Shown one piece after another: positions 27,672 through 35,912 of a stretch of 64,000 bases of DNA. Position 1 is the first letter of the stretch; each line of letters opens with the position of its first letter. Under the pieces are notes generated by a model. That model was given only the letters and a program-made list of their open reading frames with translations, ran no database searches and was not told the origin of the DNA. The stretch spans positions 1-64,000 of the forward strand of contig JAKLKC010000010.1 of the NCBI GenBank assembly GCA_023150875.1. The letters run 5' to 3'. Origin of the DNA: Myxococcota bacterium. GTDB taxonomy: Bacteria; Myxococcota_A; UBA796; UBA9615; JAKLKC01. A program made the position numbers and the translations under genes.

Positions 27672-29912
27672 GTGACGACCCATCCAGATCCTACCGCCCT
27701 CTCCTTCGATCCTCCGACCCCGCCCTCCGCCGAGTCCGGCGGCGAGGTCTACTACCGCGACCTCCTGCTGGACCCGTTCCAGGCCGAGGCGATCCGCCAC
27801 ATCAAGAACGGGCAGTCCGTGCTGGTCAGCGCCCCCACCGGGACGGGCAAGACCATCATCGCCGACTACATCGTCGAGCAGGCCCTGGCCGCCGGGACGG
27901 ACGTGATCTACACGGCCCCCATCAAGGCGCTGAGCAACCAGAAGTACCGGGACTACACCCGGCTCTTCGGGAAGGAGCGGGTCGGGCTGCTGACCGGCGA
28001 CCTGGTGATCAACCGGGACGCCAACCTGCGGATCATGACCACCGAGATCCTCAGGAACATGCTCCTGATGGACGAGCAGCTCCCGAACCTCTCCCACGTG
28101 ATCATCGACGAGATCCACTTCCTCGACGACGCGGAGAGGGGGACCGTGTGGGAGGAGGTCCTGATCTACCTGCCCAGCCGGGTGAAGGTGCTGGGCCTGT
28201 CGGCGACGCTGCGGAACCTCAGGCAGTTCGCCCACTGGCTCTCGTTCGTCCGGGACGAGGACGTGCGGGTGGTGCAGGAGACCCACCGGCACGTCCCCCT
28301 GCGGATGTTCATCACCAACAAGGACATCCAGGGCATGCTCCCCCGCGCCGACTACGAGAAAGCGTTCGCGCGGTGGAGCCGGGACGTGGCGCCCGCCCTG
28401 AAGAAGGCCGAGGAGCAAGCGGCCGCGGCCCGGCGGGCCGGCGGGCGGGGGCGCGGCGGGCGCGGCGGACGCGGGGCCGGGTGGGGAGGCGGTGACGAGA
28501 CCCGCCACACCGACATCGTTCGGAAGCTGGAGTCCGGCGAGTACCTGCCCTGCCTCTACTTCGCCTTCTCCCGGAAGATGTGCGAGCAGTTCGCCCACGA
28601 CCTGGCCAAGCGGAAGGAGGCGTCGTACCTGGGTCCCGCGGAGCAGGACGTGGTGCGGGAGCGGATCGCGCGCTTCGACGAGGACTTCCCGAAGGTGCTG
28701 ACCTCGGACCAGGAGGACATGTACCTGAAGGGCATCGCCTTCCACCACGCCGGCCTCCACGTCGGCCTCAAGGCGCTGGTGGAGGAGCTCTACGAGCAGC
28801 GCCTGGTGCACGTGCTGTACTGCACCTCCACCTTCGCCCTGGGCATCAACATGCCCGCGAAGACCGTCGTGTTCCACGCCCTCAAGAAGTTCAACGGCCA
28901 CACGGTGGCGCCGCTGACGGTGCGCCAGTACATGCAGAAGGCCGGGCGCGCGGGTCGGCGCGGCCTCGACGCCGTGGGCTTCGTGGTGGTGCGGGAGGAC
29001 TTTGCCGACTGGAGCGAGGACCGGGCGGCGGTCCAGCTCTACGAGGAGGGCGAGTACGAGCCGGTGGAGTCCAGCTTCAACCTCGCCTTCAACTCGGTGG
29101 TGAACCTGCTCCATCGCCACCCGCTGGAGAAGATCCGGCTGATCATCGACAAGAGCTTCCTCTCCTTCCACCACATGGAGGAGGGCCAGCGGGACCTGCG
29201 ACGCGCCGAGAAGCTGGAGGAGAAGCTCCGGGAGGAGGGCTGGGACCCGGACTCCCACGCCAGCCAGAAGCCCTTCCGCGGGCGCCTCAAGAAGGTCCGT
29301 CACCTGGTCAACCGCAGCGAGAAGGCGCAGTCGAAGGTCTACGACTCCTTCATGGAGAAGGTCGACGCCCTCAAGAAGATGGGCTACCTCGGCGCGGACC
29401 TGGAGTTCAACGCCGGCGCCCGGGTGCTGATGCACGTCCAGATCGAGGAGATCTTCGTCACGGAGGTGGTGCTGTCGGGCCTGCTCGACGGGATCGAGGA
29501 CGACCTGCTCTTCGGCGCCCTGTGCTGCCTGTGCAACGAGTTCTCGCCCACGGTTCGGATCGCCGATCGTGTGAGGGGAGAGGCGGCGAAGCTGGTGCGT
29601 GGCCTGCGCTCCATCCGCTTCGGAGACTCGGTGCGCCTCGCGGAGCGGGTGTCCGGGCTCCGGCCCACGTTCGGCGCGGAGATGATGCCCTTCGGGATCG
29701 GCTGGTACAACGGAGAGAGCCTGATGGCGTTGATGCTGATGGTGGAGTCCCGGACCGACGTGTCGGGGGACCTGGTGAGCGCCTTCCGCCGGGCCAAGGA
29801 CCTGTGCAGCCAGCTCCGGAAGGTGTACGAGCACAACGACCCCTTCATGGCGGAGCGGCTGACGGCCATCATGCGGAAGGTGAGCCGGGACGAGGTCGAG
29901 GTCATCGACTAG
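27672..29912 (+). CDS. Ski2-like DEAD/DEIH-box RNA helicase with an RGG-type insert
   Basis: A 746-residue superfamily 2 helicase. RecA domain 1 has APTGTGKT (about 54-61), DEIHFLDD (about 145) and LSATL. RecA domain 2 carries the motif VI region QKAGRAGRRGLD. The C-terminal part resembles Ski2/Mtr4 and mycobacterial HelY arch-less forms. Between the RecA domains (about 250-277) is an insert of RGG repeats (RGGRGRGGRGGRGAGWGGG), as in RNA-binding proteins. The GTG start at 27672 is the only reasonable one; the ribosome site is poor. It follows rpoH by 23 nt and may be co-transcribed. Its 3' end overlaps the convergent plsC by 11 nt. Confidence 0.9.
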   Translation: MTTHPDPTALSFDPPTPPSAESGGEVYYRDLLLDPFQAEAIRHIKNGQSVLVSAPTGTGKTIIADYIVEQALAAGTDVIYTAPIKALSNQKYRDYTRLFGKERVGLLTGDLVINRDANLRIMTTEILRNMLLMDEQLPNLSHVIIDEIHFLDDAERGTVWEEVLIYLPSRVKVLGLSATLRNLRQFAHWLSFVRDEDVRVVQETHRHVPLRMFITNKDIQGMLPRADYEKAFARWSRDVAPALKKAEEQAAAARRAGGRGRGGRGGRGAGWGGGDETRHTDIVRKLESGEYLPCLYFAFSRKMCEQFAHDLAKRKEASYLGPAEQDVVRERIARFDEDFPKVLTSDQEDMYLKGIAFHHAGLHVGLKALVEELYEQRLVHVLYCTSTFALGINMPAKTVVFHALKKFNGHTVAPLTVRQYMQKAGRAGRRGLDAVGFVVVREDFADWSEDRAAVQLYEEGEYEPVESSFNLAFNSVVNLLHRHPLEKIRLIIDKSFLSFHHMEEGQRDLRRAEKLEEKLREEGWDPDSHASQKPFRGRLKKVRHLVNRSEKAQSKVYDSFMEKVDALKKMGYLGADLEFNAGARVLMHVQIEEIFVTEVVLSGLLDGIEDDLLFGALCCLCNEFSPTVRIADRVRGEAAKLVRGLRSIRFGDSVRLAERVSGLRPTFGAEMMPFGIGWYNGESLMALMLMVESRTDVSGDLVSAFRRAKDLCSQLRKVYEHNDPFMAERLTAIMRKVSRDEVEVID

Positions 29913-30690
29913 CCTGGCGCAACTCCTCTTCCCGCAGGTCGGCGATGGCGGCCATCACGCGGTCGGTGCAGGCCTGCCAGGTCTCCCGGTCCCCGGGGCG
30001 GGACAGCAGGTCGTCCAGGGGCACGGGGGGACCGAAGCGGATGGACAGGGCCCGACCCGTCCGGGGCCAGGGCCGGTGCCGGGGCCACAGGTCCCAGAAG
30101 CCGTGGAGGTAGGCGGGCACGACCACCGGGCGGGTCTCGTGGATGATGCGGCCCACCCCCACCTTGCCGGGACCCAGGCGCCCGTCGGCGCTGCGGGTCC
30201 CCTCGGGGAAGAGCAGGACGCTCTCGCCGCTCCTGAGGAGGGTGTCCATGAAGCCGATGGCCTCGGCGTCCCGTTCCCCCCTTCGCACGGGGAAGGACTT
30301 GCCCGCGGTGACCAGCGAGTACAGCAGTGCCTTCCACCGGGACCCGTAGAACTCCGCCTTGGACGGGTACCAGAAGGGCCGGGGGTAGAGGACCACCTGG
30401 AGGGCCTGTCCGTCGATGAAGGAAGCGTGGTTGCTCAGCAGGAACCAGCCCTGGCGCCCCCGGGGCAGGTGCTCGCGGCCGTGGACGGCGAGGCGGTTGG
30501 CGAGGGACAGGAAGAGGGCGTGCACCAGCCACAGCGGGGGGCTGAGCAGGTAGAACACCACGTTGTGGAGCCGCCTGCGGTGGAGCCAGCGGATGGCGCG
30601 CCACGCCGCCGAGACGGCCTCGGGATCGTAGCGGTCACGGACCGGGGCCCGCGCGGTGGGGGGACCAGGAGGGGGGCTCGTGGGGGACAT
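29902..30690 (-). CDS. plsC: 1-acyl-sn-glycerol-3-phosphate acyltransferase family protein
   Basis: Acyl-CoA/ACP-dependent acyltransferase of 262 residues, probably making phosphatidic acid at the inner membrane. A hydrophobic helix (VVFYLLSPPLWLVHALFLSL, about 43-62) precedes the catalytic NHASFIDG (the HX4D motif, about 87) and the substrate-binding FPEGTRS (about 159). The C-terminal RFGPPVPLDD is also typical. The start ATG 30690 is preceded by a purine-poor leader. The stop lies inside the 3' end of the helicase gene on the other strand. Confidence 0.9.
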   Translation of the reverse strand: MSPTSPPPGPPTARAPVRDRYDPEAVSAAWRAIRWLHRRRLHNVVFYLLSPPLWLVHALFLSLANRLAVHGREHLPRGRQGWFLLSNHASFIDGQALQVVLYPRPFWYPSKAEFYGSRWKALLYSLVTAGKSFPVRRGERDAEAIGFMDTLLRSGESVLLFPEGTRSADGRLGPGKVGVGRIIHETRPVVVPAYLHGFWDLWPRHRPWPRTGRALSIRFGPPVPLDDLLSRPGDRETWQACTDRVMAAIADLREEELRQASR

Positions 30691-30729
30691 CGGACGCCAG
30701 TCTAGACCATGGGCGGAGGAGGACCGAGC

Positions 30730-32532
30730 GTGAGCGCGGAACACCCGGGACCTCCCCTCCATTTCGTCGCCGAGCTGCACGTCGACGACCTGCGCCTCGC
30801 CCGGCGGCCGTGGCCCCGCCGCTACCGCGCCACCGAGGACCTGGTGCGGGAGATCGCCGAGCGGGCCCGGGCCCGTGGGGTTCCCCTGAGCGTGCGGTTC
30901 CGCGAGCACTTCGCCCGGGCGACGGCCCTCTACCGGGGAGCCGGCGCGAACCTGCTCCGGGACCTGGAGGCCGGGGGGCACGAGGTCGGCACCCACGCCC
31001 ACGGGCGCCGCCTGCTCGCGGCCCGCTTCTGGATCGACCGCTGCGGGGTAGAACGCAACGACGTCGCGGTCCCGGGCTTGATCCGGAAGGGATCCCTTGG
31101 CACGGCGCTTGGCTTGTGGAAGGCTCGGGGTCTCGGGTTCCGCTACGTGACCGACCGCCTGGAGCGACCCGACTACACCCACCGGGGCTTCGTCCCCTTC
31201 CGCCCGAGCCCGCTGGGCTTGCGGCCCACCCCGGGCGGGCCGGTGGCCTGCGCCGATCCCTCCCTGGAGCCGTGGGAGTGGGGGGTGCTGTCGGTGGAGG
31301 GAGAGGCCGAGGGCACGCCGCCGTGGGGAGCCGGGCACCGGGGCCGGGTGCTCCACGCCTCCCCCCTCACCGACGGGGAGTGGGACCGGCTACTGGCCGC
31401 CCTCCACGCCCAGCTCCACCGGCCAAGGCCCGGTCCGGTGGCCTACTTCTCCTTCGCGTTCCACGAGCACAACCTGTGCGGGGACCAGGATCCGCTGGCA
31501 CCGGCGCCCGGGGCCCTGGACGCCTGGGAGCGGTTCCTGGCCCGGGCCCAGGACCTGGCGCGGGCGGGCCGGATCCGGCCCGTGACCAGCGCGGGCCTGT
31601 TCGAGGCGTGGGAGCGGAGCGCGCCGGCGGAACCACCACCGGCCGAGGGGGGGAGCGCCGCGCCGCGGCCCCACCCTCCCCGCCGCCGTCCCGGCGGGCC
31701 CTCCCGCCCCCGGGCCCTCACCCTGGACTCTGGCTTCCGGAAGATGCCCGCGCGCCTGCACGCGCCCCGCACCTCGCCTCGGGCCGTGCTGGTGGTCTCC
31801 GTCGCGGGGCGGAGGGGGGGCACCGAGGTCGGGCTGGCCCCCTTCGGGCTGGGGGGACCCTCGCCCCTCGTGGACGCGGGGATCGCCGTCCTGCTCTATG
31901 ACAGGGCGGGCACGGCCCTGCACCCGTTGCCGGGGCCGCTGCGCCCCGGGCGGCCCGAGCACGAGGACGACATCCGGGCCGCCCTGCGGGCCGGCTTCCG
32001 CGTCGCCGGGGGGGCGCCTGTGGGCCTCCTGACCTTCTCGGGGGCCGCGGTGGCGGCATCGGCGGTGCTCGCCGAGGACGATACCCCTCCCGTCTCCTTC
32101 TGGGCCGACGCCGAGGGACCCGCCGACCGGTTCGACCTCTGCCTGGCCATCCCCGGGACGGGTGCCTGGCTCGGACGGGGCCACCCCACCGGCGAGGCCT
32201 GCGCCCTCCAGGAGTTCGGCCGGAGCCTCCTGGATGCGGGTGCCTGGGAGGAGCTGGAGCCCCTTCCCCGGATGGCGCGGGTGCGGACCCCCTACCTGCG
32301 GATCCAGGCGGAGGAGGACCACGTCCACCGCCGGTACCACGGGGCGGCGCTCCGCATGCTGCAGGCGGCCGCCCGGGGCCCCTCCCCCACCTGGCGCTGC
32401 AACGACGGCCCGCCCGACCGACCCTCACCCCGGGAAGCGGACCTGGACCTGCTGCCCGGCCGCCTGGTGGACCGCGGCGACCGCGTGCTGGCGTCGCTCC
32501 TCGCCGCCCTCGCCCGGGCCGGCGCCCTCTGA
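30730..32532 (+). CDS. polysaccharide deacetylase-like/alpha-beta hydrolase-like fusion protein
   Basis: A 600-residue two-domain protein. The N-terminal part (about 1-300) looks like a NodB-type deacetylase barrel: FVAELHVDD near the start, GGHEVGTHAHGRR (the HxxH-like metal motif), RGFVPFRPSP and YFSFAFHEHN. After a Pro-rich spacer (about 310-335), residues about 345-600 look like an alpha/beta hydrolase, with GIAVLLYDRAG, a nucleophile-type elbow LLTFSGAAVAAS (the expected GxSxG is degenerate as TFSGA) and IQAEEDHVHRRYHG near the end. I chose GTG 30730 because it is preceded by GGAGGAGG; an ATG 21 nt upstream is in frame. Function unknown; a surface glycan is a plausible substrate. Confidence 0.65.
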   Translation: MSAEHPGPPLHFVAELHVDDLRLARRPWPRRYRATEDLVREIAERARARGVPLSVRFREHFARATALYRGAGANLLRDLEAGGHEVGTHAHGRRLLAARFWIDRCGVERNDVAVPGLIRKGSLGTALGLWKARGLGFRYVTDRLERPDYTHRGFVPFRPSPLGLRPTPGGPVACADPSLEPWEWGVLSVEGEAEGTPPWGAGHRGRVLHASPLTDGEWDRLLAALHAQLHRPRPGPVAYFSFAFHEHNLCGDQDPLAPAPGALDAWERFLARAQDLARAGRIRPVTSAGLFEAWERSAPAEPPPAEGGSAAPRPHPPRRRPGGPSRPRALTLDSGFRKMPARLHAPRTSPRAVLVVSVAGRRGGTEVGLAPFGLGGPSPLVDAGIAVLLYDRAGTALHPLPGPLRPGRPEHEDDIRAALRAGFRVAGGAPVGLLTFSGAAVAASAVLAEDDTPPVSFWADAEGPADRFDLCLAIPGTGAWLGRGHPTGEACALQEFGRSLLDAGAWEELEPLPRMARVRTPYLRIQAEEDHVHRRYHGAALRMLQAAARGPSPTWRCNDGPPDRPSPREADLDLLPGRLVDRGDRVLASLLAALARAGAL

Positions 32533-32579
32533 CTCGGGTTTCGGTGCCCAGGCTCGCCTGGCGCACCGAGACCCGAGTC
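32531..32579. terminator. long hairpin between convergent genes
   Basis: An inverted repeat of 49 nt begins in the stop codon of the fusion gene. There are 9 paired bases (GACTCGGGT), a T-G wobble, 7 paired (TCGGTGC) and 5 paired (CCAGG, with one bulge on the right arm), closed by the loop ctcg. It is symmetric, so it could terminate transcription from both sides. There is no T tract. Confidence 0.75.
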
Positions 32580-32594
32580 TGAGGAACGGCGCCC

Positions 32595-32951
32595 TCACCC
32601 CTCGAACCGGGCGACCTGGCGGGTGCGGTGGAGCACCTCCTCCTCGAGGGCGGCGAGCACGGCTTCCGAGGTGCGCCGGAGCCGCTCTTCGCCCCTCCCG
32701 GGCCGTCGGGACGCCGAGTGGATGTCCACCCGCACGCGGCCGCCCCGGGCGGCGACCCGGACCACCAGGTCGTCGACGATCCAGGGCAGCAGCCCGCGTC
32801 GGACGGCGGCGACGTCGCCGGTCCGGGGATCCTGCCCGATCACCGTCACCCTCGAGATCCGAGCGAGGGCCGCCCGGGCCGCCTCGTGGACGAGGTCATA
32901 GGGGGCGGAGAACGACGAAGACGCCGATGGGGGGGGAAGCGGAGTCGGCAC
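32595..32951 (-). CDS. DUF1499-like small protein
   Basis: About 118 residues. The core YDLVHEAARAALARISRVTVIGQD followed by a strand-rich middle, VRVAARGGRVRVDIHSASR and a last helix is similar to DUF1499 proteins, whose role is unknown. The 5' end is uncertain: GTG 32951 is chosen as the shortest plausible start before the conserved region; GTG 32987 is also in frame, and neither has a good ribosome site. It is transcribed downstream of the SGNH hydrolase. Confidence 0.55.
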   Translation of the reverse strand: MPTPLPPPSASSSFSAPYDLVHEAARAALARISRVTVIGQDPRTGDVAAVRRGLLPWIVDDLVVRVAARGGRVRVDIHSASRRPGRGEERLRRTSEAVLAALEEEVLHRTRQVARFEG

Positions 32952-33037
32952 GGGGCGCGGGACCCAGCATGGCGCCCCCGTCCCCACGGCGCAAGGGGCG
33001 GGCGCGGCGGCCGTCCCGGCTCGGTCCCGACCATCCC

Positions 33038-33952
33038 TTACGGTCGGGCTTCCTCCGGCAGGACCCCCTCGTCCACCAGGCGCGACAGGATCACCTCGGC
33101 CACGCGGCGGTTGGCCGGCGCGGTCAGGTGGATGCCGTCCTGGAACCAGTCCCGCGTCCAGGTGGACGGCGTCCCCAGGTCGCGCTCCAGGTCGATGAGG
33201 CCCGCGCCCAGCTCCCGGGCCGTCTGGCGTATGACCTCGTTTCCCTGGACCTGGAGGTCCCTCTCGACCTGGATGATCCCGGCGAGGGTCGCGTCCATCC
33301 CAGGAGGGGGATCCCCCGGCACGGCGTAGGTCGCCAGGAAGACGTTGCCCGCTCCGAAGGTGGCGAGGAGCCGCCGGGTGGTGTCGCGGTACCGGTCGGC
33401 GACCCCCGGGGGGACGCGGTCCAGGGGCGGGTCTCGCCGGAGGGCCAGCCCCATCCACCGGGCGGCGCGGACGATCCGGGGCTCCCATCGGGGCTCCTGG
33501 ATCGCCCCGCCCCACCCGGGGCCCAGGGCTACGAACGGGTTCCGCACGCCCGCGGGCCACTTCACCACGTTGTTGTGGCCCATGAGGAGGATGACCACCC
33601 TCCGCTCCCCGGGCGTCACGGTGGGGGGTACGCCCCGGACCCAGCCCTCGACGTCCTCCAGGCGCGCCCCCAGCTCGGCCCGGGCGACCACCCCGACGCC
33701 GCTCTGCCCGCGCCGCATCAGCAGTTGGAGCATCTGGTCGGGGTAGGACTCCCCGGGCCGGAGCCCGAAGCCGGCGGTGACCGAGTCCCCGATGGACAGC
33801 AGCGTCACCGAGGCGCGGACGTCAGGCCCCCGGTGCGCCCGGGCCCACCCGTAGGCCCAGACCGCGAGGGCCCCCTCCACGAGCAACCCCACCAGGAGGA
33901 GCGTCACCGAGGTGAAGGCGAGGTTCTTGAGGACCTGGCGGGACCGGGCCAT
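33038..33952 (-). CDS. membrane-anchored SGNH/GDSL hydrolase
   Basis: A 304-residue protein with an N-terminal transmembrane anchor (TSVTLLLVGLLVEGALAVWA, about 12-31). The SGNH blocks are visible: LLSIGDSVTAGFG (catalytic Ser), GHNNVVKW (the Asn block) and DGIHLT (Asp and His near the C-terminus). Such enzymes often act on O-acyl groups of glycans or lipids in the periplasm. The longer in-frame ATG at 34138 would run across the lgt upstream region, so ATG 33952 is preferred. Confidence 0.85.
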   Translation of the reverse strand: MARSRQVLKNLAFTSVTLLLVGLLVEGALAVWAYGWARAHRGPDVRASVTLLSIGDSVTAGFGLRPGESYPDQMLQLLMRRGQSGVGVVARAELGARLEDVEGWVRGVPPTVTPGERRVVILLMGHNNVVKWPAGVRNPFVALGPGWGGAIQEPRWEPRIVRAARWMGLALRRDPPLDRVPPGVADRYRDTTRRLLATFGAGNVFLATYAVPGDPPPGMDATLAGIIQVERDLQVQGNEVIRQTARELGAGLIDLERDLGTPSTWTRDWFQDGIHLTAPANRRVAEVILSRLVDEGVLPEEARP

Positions 33953-34155
33953 CGGGGCGGGCGGCTCCCGCGGTGCGGGTGGCGGGTCGGAGGGGAAGCC
34001 CCAGGGCGCGAGGATACCCGCCGCCTCGTGGCCCGGGCAAGCTCCGGGAGGCGCGGCGGCGTGCCGACGTCTCGAGGCGGTGTTATCCTCTCGCGCCCCA
34101 TCCGCGGAGCGCGGGCTCCGAGCCCCTCCCCCCGTCACCCGCAGGAGCCGATGGC

Positions 34156-34983
34156 GTGGAAGCGCTGATCCCCTACTTCAAGGCCCCTCCCCTCCACATC
34201 GGCCCCATCCCCTTGCAGCCCTGGGGGCTCCTGGTGGCCACGGGCTTCCTGGTGGGGGCCCACATCGCCAGCCGGCGGGCCCGGGACGCCGGGCTGGACG
34301 GGGACGCGATCTCTCCCATCGTCACGTGGCTGGTGGTGGCGGCCGCGGTGGGAGGGCACCTGGGCCACGCCCTGTTCTACGACCCCGCCCACTACTTCGC
34401 CCGGCCCATCGAGTTCCTCTACGTCTGGAACGGTCTCTCCTCCTTCGGCGGATTCCTGGCCGCGGTGCCGGTGACGTGGTGGTACTTCAGGCGCCGTGGC
34501 CTGCCGTTCTGGCCCTACGCCGACTGCCTCGCGTATGGCCTCGCCACGGGCTGGGCCATCGGCCGCCTCGGCTGCTTCGTCGTCCACGACCACCCCGGGA
34601 CGCCGACCGAGTTCTGGCTGGGCGTACACGGGATCTGCCCGGGTGGCTCCCCCACCCAGGCGTGTCACGACCTCGGCCTCTACGACGCGCTCATCTCGGC
34701 AGGGATCGCCGCCGTCTTTGCGGTGCTCGGTCGTCGTCCCCGCTTCGTGGGCTTCTTCCTCGGCTGGCTGGCGGTCGCCTACGGCCTCATCCGCTTCGGG
34801 CTCGACTTCCTGCGGGCGGTGGACGCGCGGTACCTGGGTCTCACCCCGGCCCAGTACCTGTCGGCGCTGCTGGTCCTGGTGGGCTTGGCCGTGCTGTGGA
34901 CCCGGCGCGGCGCCCCCGCCCAGGGCAGGGGCGCCGCGCCGGTCCAGCCGGAGGTCTCCGCGAACGCCCCCACCCGGCGCTGA
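34156..34983 (+). CDS. lgt: prolipoprotein diacylglyceryl transferase
   Basis: Inner-membrane enzyme that attaches diacylglycerol to the lipobox Cys; the many lipoproteins in this window depend on it. The 275-residue, seven-helix protein has WGLLVATGFLVGAHIASRRA near the start, SSFGGFLAAVP, and the Lgt signature in the variant GRLGCF (about 136-141, where E. coli has GRIGNF). YGLIRFGLDFLR supplies the conserved Arg. The invariant His region of E. coli (SFHGG) is here SSFGG. GTG 34156 is the start, as the nearby ATG is out of frame. A TATCCT-like box lies about 70 nt upstream. Confidence 0.88.
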   Translation: MEALIPYFKAPPLHIGPIPLQPWGLLVATGFLVGAHIASRRARDAGLDGDAISPIVTWLVVAAAVGGHLGHALFYDPAHYFARPIEFLYVWNGLSSFGGFLAAVPVTWWYFRRRGLPFWPYADCLAYGLATGWAIGRLGCFVVHDHPGTPTEFWLGVHGICPGGSPTQACHDLGLYDALISAGIAAVFAVLGRRPRFVGFFLGWLAVAYGLIRFGLDFLRAVDARYLGLTPAQYLSALLVLVGLAVLWTRRGAPAQGRGAAPVQPEVSANAPTRR

Positions 34984-35013
34984 TCCCCGGCGCGGACGCG
35001 GGCGACCCTGCCG

Positions 35014-35814
35014 TCACTCGCCCTCCTCCGGGATGCCGCCTCCGGGCTCCTGGTCCCCCGGCACGCCGTCAGGGATCCGAGGCCCCGCCTCGGCGTGGGT
35101 CGCGGGCCCGAGCACGATCTGGCCCCGGATGGTGTCCAGGCGGGCGGGATCCATGCCCAGGACCTGCAACAGCTCGTCAGCACTGGAGAAGCGGCCGGCG
35201 CGGTCCCGATACTGGACGATGTTCGACGCGAGGTCGGCATCGATGCCGCGGATCTCCCGGAGCTGTTCCGCGCTCGCGGCATTGACGTTCAGGCGACCGA
35301 GGAAGCCCACGTCGTCGACCTTCCTGACCAAGTCCCGGTTGAAGCCCTGGACCTTCTCCACCTCGCCCCAGTTCTCGAAGCGACCGTACTTCTGTCGGTG
35401 CGCCAGGAGGTTGTCGGCGAGGCGGGGGGTCACCTGGGGGAGCATCACGAGCTGGTCGGCGGTGGCCTGGTTGATGTCCACCTTGCCGAGGACCACCTGG
35501 TCCTTGATGGCGCGCCGGACCTCGGGCGTCATCCCCCGGACCCTTCCCAGCTCGTCCTCGTCCTCGATGAGGCCCTGCCTCTCGCGGTAGGAGATGATGT
35601 TCGCGGCCATCTGGGGCGTGACCCCCGGAAGCTGGGCCAGTTCCTCGGCGGTCGCCGTGTTGACGTCGACCTTCCAGTCCTGGAGGTTGTCCCGGCCGAA
35701 GCCGAGCCAGCCCAGCGGCCCGGAGCCCTGGGTGCCCGCGCAGCCGGCCCCCCCGGACGCACCCAGCACGAGAGCGGTCAGCGCGACCGCGAAGCTGCGA
35801 TTGATGAGGCCCAT
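35014..35814 (-). CDS. exported protein with three tandem ComEA-type helix-hairpin-helix modules
   Basis: A 266-residue protein with an N-terminal signal whose Cys (GGAGCAG, about residue 25) may be lipidated although the lipobox is imperfect. Three copies of the ComEA-like HhH unit follow: VDVNTATAEELAQLPGVTP (about 50), VDINQATADQLVMLPQVTP (about 112) and LNVNAASAEQLREIRGID (about 173). ComEA binds DNA in the periplasm during transformation. Here the gene lies next to pilT and pilB on the same strand, which makes a DNA-uptake role attractive but unproven. The start ATG follows GGGAAGGA. A Pro/Gly-rich tail ends the protein. Confidence 0.85.
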   Translation of the reverse strand: MGLINRSFAVALTALVLGASGGAGCAGTQGSGPLGWLGFGRDNLQDWKVDVNTATAEELAQLPGVTPQMAANIISYRERQGLIEDEDELGRVRGMTPEVRRAIKDQVVLGKVDINQATADQLVMLPQVTPRLADNLLAHRQKYGRFENWGEVEKVQGFNRDLVRKVDDVGFLGRLNVNAASAEQLREIRGIDADLASNIVQYRDRAGRFSSADELLQVLGMDPARLDTIRGQIVLGPATHAEAGPRIPDGVPGDQEPGGGIPEEGE

Positions 35815-35912
35815 GGAGTCCTTCCCGACGGCCCCCGTCCCCCCGGACGCCATGGCCCGGGTGCGATTCCCGTGCCGGGCCAGCGCCAGCGGTCCGCGGG
35901 AGCGGGGTTCCT

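Noticed and set aside
27645-29834. Minus-strand open frame of 729 codons opposite the helicase
   Set aside because: Antisense shadow; the helicase has all motifs on the plus strand.
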